In this document: positions 60,702 through 64,000 of the stretch, piece by piece
How positions within the stretch are numbered: position 1 is the first letter of the stretch
Layout: every line of letters starts with the position of its first letter
DNA from: Gordonia alkanivorans NBRC 16433
Lineage (GTDB): Bacteria; Actinomycetota; Actinomycetes; Mycobacteriales; Mycobacteriaceae
DNA: 64,000 nucleotides
Direction: 5' to 3'
NCBI RefSeq assembly: GCF_000225505.1
Contig: NZ_BACI01000016.1
Coordinates: forward strand, 62,001 to 126,000
The notes under the pieces: generated by a model
Seen by the model: only the letters and a program-made list of their open reading frames with translations
What the model was told of the DNA's origin: nothing
Databases searched by the model: none
Made by a program: the position numbers and the translations under genes

Positions 60702-62282
60702 ATGACGTCGACGACGCCCGAGGGTGACACCGGTACGGCACCGGCACGCGCGCGTGCGATCCTCGTCGCGCTGATCCTCGTCGCGGGCGTGGCCAACATC
60801 AACCTCGCGGTGGCCAACGTCGCGCTGCCCGACATCGGCAAGGATCTCGACGCCAGTTCGACGCAGCTGAACCTCATCGCGGTCGGGTACTCGCTGGGTC
60901 TCGCGGCGTCGGTGCTGTACTTCGGTGCGCTGGGAGATCGCCACGGCCGCAAGCGGATGCTCGTGTTCGGCATGGCTCTGTCGATCCCGGCGTCGCTCGT
61001 GGCCGGCTTCGCGCCGAACGTCGAGGTCTTGTTCGGTGCCCGTCTGGTCGGCGGCATCGCGGCCGGCCTGGCCTTCCCGACGACCCTCGCGGTGATCACC
61101 GCGCTGTGGTCGGGTCCCAAACGCACCCGGGCGATCGCCGCCTGGTCGGCGTTCGGCGGAGCGATCTCCGCTCTCGGACCGGTGATGTCGGGTGGTCTGC
61201 TGGAGGTGTTCGACTGGCATTCGGTGTTCCTGGTGACCCTGCCGCTGGCGGTCCTCGCGCTGGCGGCGGCATGGAGGCTGGTGCCCGACGACACCGGCGA
61301 CGAGGCGGCGGTCGTCGACAACCTCGGCGGCATCGTCTCGATCGTGATGGTCGGGGCGCTGGTCCTCGCCATCAATTTCGCCCCCAACAGCGATCAGCGG
61401 CTGCAGGTCTACATCCTCGCCGCGATCGCGATCGTCGCCGGTGCCGGATTCGTGTGGCGGCAACTGCGCGTGCGTGTTCCGCTCTTCGACCTCCGCATCG
61501 CATCCCGACGCACCTTCTGGGTCGCGGCGCTCGGCGGGCTCATCGTCTTCGGCACGCTCATGGGCGCGATGTTCATCGGCCAGCAGTACATGCAGAACGT
61601 GCTCGGCTACTCGACTCTCGCCGCGGGCGCGACGATCCTGCCCGCCGCCGGCGCGATGGTCGTCGTCGCACCGCGGTCGGCCAAACTCGTGCAGAGCATG
61701 GGATCACGGTTCACCCTGCTGTCCGGGTACGCCTTCATCGTGCTCGGGCTGGTGTTCGCGATGCTCACCTGGGATCAACACGCCCACTTCTGGCACGTCG
61801 GGCTCGTCTACGTCCTCGTCGGCATCGGCGTGGGCCTGGCCGGCACCCCGGCGTCGCAGTCGCTCACCGGATCGGTGCCCGTCCAGCGGGCGGGCATGGC
61901 GTCGAGCATGTCGGATCTGCAGCGCGACCTCGGCGGAGCCATCCTGCAGTCGACGCTCGGCGCGATCCTGACGGCCGGTTACGCCAACCAGTTGCGGGAG
62001 ACGATCGCGAACTCCCCGCAGGCGGATCAGGTCACCGACCAGACCGAGGCGGCGCTCACCAAGTCCTTCTCGAGCGCCGAGGTGCTCGCCGAGCGGTATC
62101 CGCAGTACGCCGATCAGATCATCGGCGCCGCCCGGGACGCCTTCGTGCACGGGGACAACCGCGCCTACGGTGCCGCCGCGGCGATCGTGCTGGTGGGCGC
62201 CGCCATCGTCTTCTTCTTCTATCCGGATCACGACGGCGAGCGCGCGGCCATGGCCGAGTACGCGGAGCAGCGCAGTCTCTGA
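60702..62282 (+). CDS. MFS transporter, DHA2-type (14 helices)
   Basis: A 526-residue drug:H+ antiporter-type exporter with about fourteen helices. The motif A loop GALGDRHGRKRML follows helix 2, and motif C (GPVMSGGLLEV) lies in helix 5. The C-terminal region has a cytosolic or extracytoplasmic segment (about 430-490) before the last helix. DHA2 family members export hydrophobic drugs or native metabolites. It has its own leaderless promoter. Substrate unknown. Confidence 0.85.
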   Translation: MTSTTPEGDTGTAPARARAILVALILVAGVANINLAVANVALPDIGKDLDASSTQLNLIAVGYSLGLAASVLYFGALGDRHGRKRMLVFGMALSIPASLVAGFAPNVEVLFGARLVGGIAAGLAFPTTLAVITALWSGPKRTRAIAAWSAFGGAISALGPVMSGGLLEVFDWHSVFLVTLPLAVLALAAAWRLVPDDTGDEAAVVDNLGGIVSIVMVGALVLAINFAPNSDQRLQVYILAAIAIVAGAGFVWRQLRVRVPLFDLRIASRRTFWVAALGGLIVFGTLMGAMFIGQQYMQNVLGYSTLAAGATILPAAGAMVVVAPRSAKLVQSMGSRFTLLSGYAFIVLGLVFAMLTWDQHAHFWHVGLVYVLVGIGVGLAGTPASQSLTGSVPVQRAGMASSMSDLQRDLGGAILQSTLGAILTAGYANQLRETIANSPQADQVTDQTEAALTKSFSSAEVLAERYPQYADQIIGAARDAFVHGDNRAYGAAAAIVLVGAAIVFFFYPDHDGERAAMAEYAEQRSL

Positions 62283-62347
62283 GGTCGCTCTCGGCCGGCG
62301 CGGGAAAAACGAATGGAAAGTGAGCACGCACGTGTTCTCATTGAGTC

Positions 62348-63610
62348 ATGGAGCGGATACCCACTGATCTGGTGAACGCCGACCTGGCCGTACAGCGATA
62401 CGGGGAGGCCGGACGAGTCTGGCTCGACCAGATGTGGCTCGCCGATCCCCTCGCCGACGCGGTGGCGGCCGACTCGCATCCGGGCGGGTCCACGACCACC
62501 GTGCTCCGGAGAGCGCTCGCCCACGGGATCGGATCGCTCGACGAGTCCACCGAGTCGATGCGGGCGCTGTTCGCTTTTCTCGACGACGAGCCGGACTGGG
62601 TCGACCACGATCGGATGGCCCGGGCCGCGGACGCGCTCATCGTCAACACCGCGCCGCTCGGCATCGTGCTGGGCGCGGCTTCGCTGGTGCGCGGCGCGGG
62701 AAACACGATCGCCGCCAAACCCCTTGCGATCACCGGACGCTATGTGTCGCAGCCGGCGATGCGGTCGGTGGAGGTGGGGGAGTGGCTGAGTCAGGTCATC
62801 ACCCCGGGCGGGATGCGACGCGACGGAGACGGTTTCGCCTACACCGTGCGCGTCCGCATGATCCACGCGCACGTCCGGCAGATGCTGTGGAAGCGCGGCG
62901 ACTGGAACGAAAATGCTTGGGGTGTACCGATTCCGCAGCCGTACATGGCGTTCACGATCGCCGAGTTCGGCCACATCGCGATCGACGCGATGCACACCCT
63001 CGGGGTCCGGTTCACCGACCGTGAGCTCGAGGACATCTACCACCTCTGGCGTTACGTCGGCCATGTCGTCGGGATGAGTCCCGAACTCGGCCCGACGTGC
63101 GAGGCCGATCATGTCCGCATCGAAGAGCTGTACCGCCTGACGTCACCGGGACCCGGGCCCGACGATCACGACTTCGTGGTCGCGCTCACCGAGGACTACC
63201 TCGTCCCTGAGCTCGCCAACGTACTGCCCGGCCCGCGCATCCTGCGAGATCGATTGGCCACCAACCTCATGTACGGGTTGCAGCGGGTGTTCATCGGCGA
63301 TGACGACGCCGATGCCCTGGGCATGCCGGACGGGAAGATCAAGCACCTTCTCGGCCGGGTCGGTCCGTCCCTCGCGCTGGCCGGCTCGGCACAGCGTCTG
63401 GGCGGCTCACGGCGCGCTCGTGCACGGATCGAGAAGGCCTACCGCGTGCGCGATGCCGAGATGGCCCGGATGCGCGACGACTACCGGGTCACCCATGGTC
63501 TGGTCGATGCGGCCGCGAACTCCGCATCGTCGGGCCAGCCGCCGGTTGCCGGGCCGACCGCTCAGCCGCCGAATGCGCTTGCGGCGGTGACGTCCTCGGT
63601 CAGGCAGTAG
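62348..63610 (+). CDS. DUF2236 oxygenase-like protein (MpaB/Lcp family)
   Basis: A 420-residue protein with the MpaB/rubber-oxygenase (DUF2236) fold. The RMIHAHVRQML segment corresponds to the family's haem-ligand helix and DWNENAWGVPIPQ follows it. Latex-clearing proteins of gordoniae belong to the same superfamily, but this copy has no obvious Tat signal, so it is probably cytosolic with another substrate. The C-terminus overlaps the convergent LppU-like gene by 49 nt. Confidence 0.75.
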   Translation: MERIPTDLVNADLAVQRYGEAGRVWLDQMWLADPLADAVAADSHPGGSTTTVLRRALAHGIGSLDESTESMRALFAFLDDEPDWVDHDRMARAADALIVNTAPLGIVLGAASLVRGAGNTIAAKPLAITGRYVSQPAMRSVEVGEWLSQVITPGGMRRDGDGFAYTVRVRMIHAHVRQMLWKRGDWNENAWGVPIPQPYMAFTIAEFGHIAIDAMHTLGVRFTDRELEDIYHLWRYVGHVVGMSPELGPTCEADHVRIEELYRLTSPGPGPDDHDFVVALTEDYLVPELANVLPGPRILRDRLATNLMYGLQRVFIGDDDADALGMPDGKIKHLLGRVGPSLALAGSAQRLGGSRRARARIEKAYRVRDAEMARMRDDYRVTHGLVDAAANSASSGQPPVAGPTAQPPNALAAVTSSVRQ

Positions 63611-64000
63611 CCGATCGAGGTGGGCTGTGTGAAGGTCCACTTCGTCTGGTCATCGGGGCAGCCGATCGATCCGTCGCCGCGGCTGACAGTCTTGGCGATG
63701 ACCGTGTTGTCCACCGGGGATGCGCCGCATTCGACCTCGCGGTAGTCGGCGAGCTTTCCGCCGTTGAGCGGGATCTGATAGCAGGTGTCGGTCGCGAAGT
63801 TCGGTGTCATGCACAGTTTCTGGTCTCCGCCGGAGAAGGTGAGGGTCGAGGTGTAGTCGGCGGTGCATTCCGCGTCGGACGCCACCTTGTCGGCGGCGAA
63901 GAAGGTGAGGCCCTCGGTGCCCTCGCAGTCCTCCTTGGTGGCCTCCACCTTGCCCTCGCCGGCCTCGTCACCGATCTGCAGGCACTCGCCGACGTCGATG
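63562..64000 (-). CDS. LppU-like exported protein, 5' end beyond window
   Basis: Only the C-terminal 145 codons are in the window; the start lies past base 64000. The visible part begins DVGECLQIGDEAGEGKV and has eight Cys in spaced pairs (for example KEDCEG, DAECTAD, KLCMTPN, DTCYQI, VECGASP, IGCPDDQ, YCLTED). This is typical of the LppU/SCO3897-type extracytoplasmic domain. Full-length members are anchored by a lipobox or a transmembrane helix, which cannot be seen here. Function unknown. Confidence 0.7.
   Translation of the reverse strand, partial: IDVGECLQIGDEAGEGKVEATKEDCEGTEGLTFFAADKVASDAECTADYTSTLTFSGGDQKLCMTPNFATDTCYQIPLNGGKLADYREVECGASPVDNTVIAKTVSRGDGSIGCPDDQTKWTFTQPTSIGYCLTEDVTAASAFGG

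Noticed and set aside
59066-62282. ATP-grasp + short peptide + MFS exporter as a modified-peptide (graspetide) cluster
   Set aside because: The peptide has a Sec signal peptide rather than a leader/core arrangement, each gene has its own promoter or terminator, and the ATP-grasp protein is not of the MvdC/MvdD type by eye.

Overview
This window is high-GC DNA from a mycolic-acid actinomycete. A Gordonia-like member of the Mycobacteriales is my best guess. Two blocks keep the gene order of Mycobacterium tuberculosis: aftD / DUF2613 / lpqI / tetR / htdX-fabG4 / fadA2 / fadE5 (the Rv0236c-Rv0244c neighbourhood) and fgd1 / pta-ackA / pknG-glnH-glnX / mutT3 / thiE / thiO-thiS-thiG (the Rv0407-Rv0417 neighbourhood). 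F420-dependent Fgd1, AftD and FadE5 all point to this order. I found no tRNA, rRNA, insertion sequence, prophage or CRISPR array, so this reads as stable chromosomal backbone with accessory genes between the two conserved blocks.

Layout. 1-7.2 kb: cell-envelope arabinan synthesis (AftD, cut by the left edge), two DJ-1/PfpI-type proteins, a universal stress protein and the LpqI lipoprotein glycosidase. 7.2-17.8 kb: a beta-oxidation/acyl-chain block (TetR regulator, HtdX dehydratase, FabG4 ketoreductase, FadA2 thiolase, FadE5 acyl-CoA dehydrogenase), with a VanW-like envelope protein, an SDR and a zinc alcohol dehydrogenase in the middle. The tetR promoter, the fabG4/fadA2 divergent promoter and the fadE5 promoter carry the same palindrome type (TTACY-N4-RGTAA), which suggests one small regulon. 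17.9-24.3 kb: exported protein, endonuclease IV, PAP2-type membrane phosphatase, a His/Met-rich membrane protein plus DUF305 lipoprotein pair, a DUF4185 exported protein and a thioesterase. 24.4-32.7 kb: HdeD-like protein, a 1295-residue Pls/PosA-type non-ribosomal peptide synthetase, an esterase, two small membrane proteins and an ABC exporter whose promoter looks like a SoxR/MerR target.

32.8-51.1 kb: Fgd1; divergent LysR and EamA; a TetR with an AgpS-like FAD enzyme; the Pta-AckA acetate pathway; the GlnX-GlnH-PknG amino-acid sensing operon; MutT3; an orphan LeuA regulatory-domain protein with an attenuator-like leader; and thiamine genes under a TPP riboswitch. 51.2-64 kb: an ABC transporter pair, a large LuxR-type regulator, a phosphoribosyltransferase, a SnoaL/SCO6745 pair, a DMT-like membrane protein, an ATP-grasp enzyme, a 62-residue secreted peptide, an MFS exporter, a DUF2236 oxygenase-like protein and an LppU-like protein cut by the right edge.

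Two features recur. First, many genes have a TANNNT -10 box exactly 6-8 nt before the start codon, the signature of leaderless transcripts; I used it to choose several starts. Second, a short palindromic element (CCTGAG...TCGAAGG or TCGAGGG) sits after three different genes.
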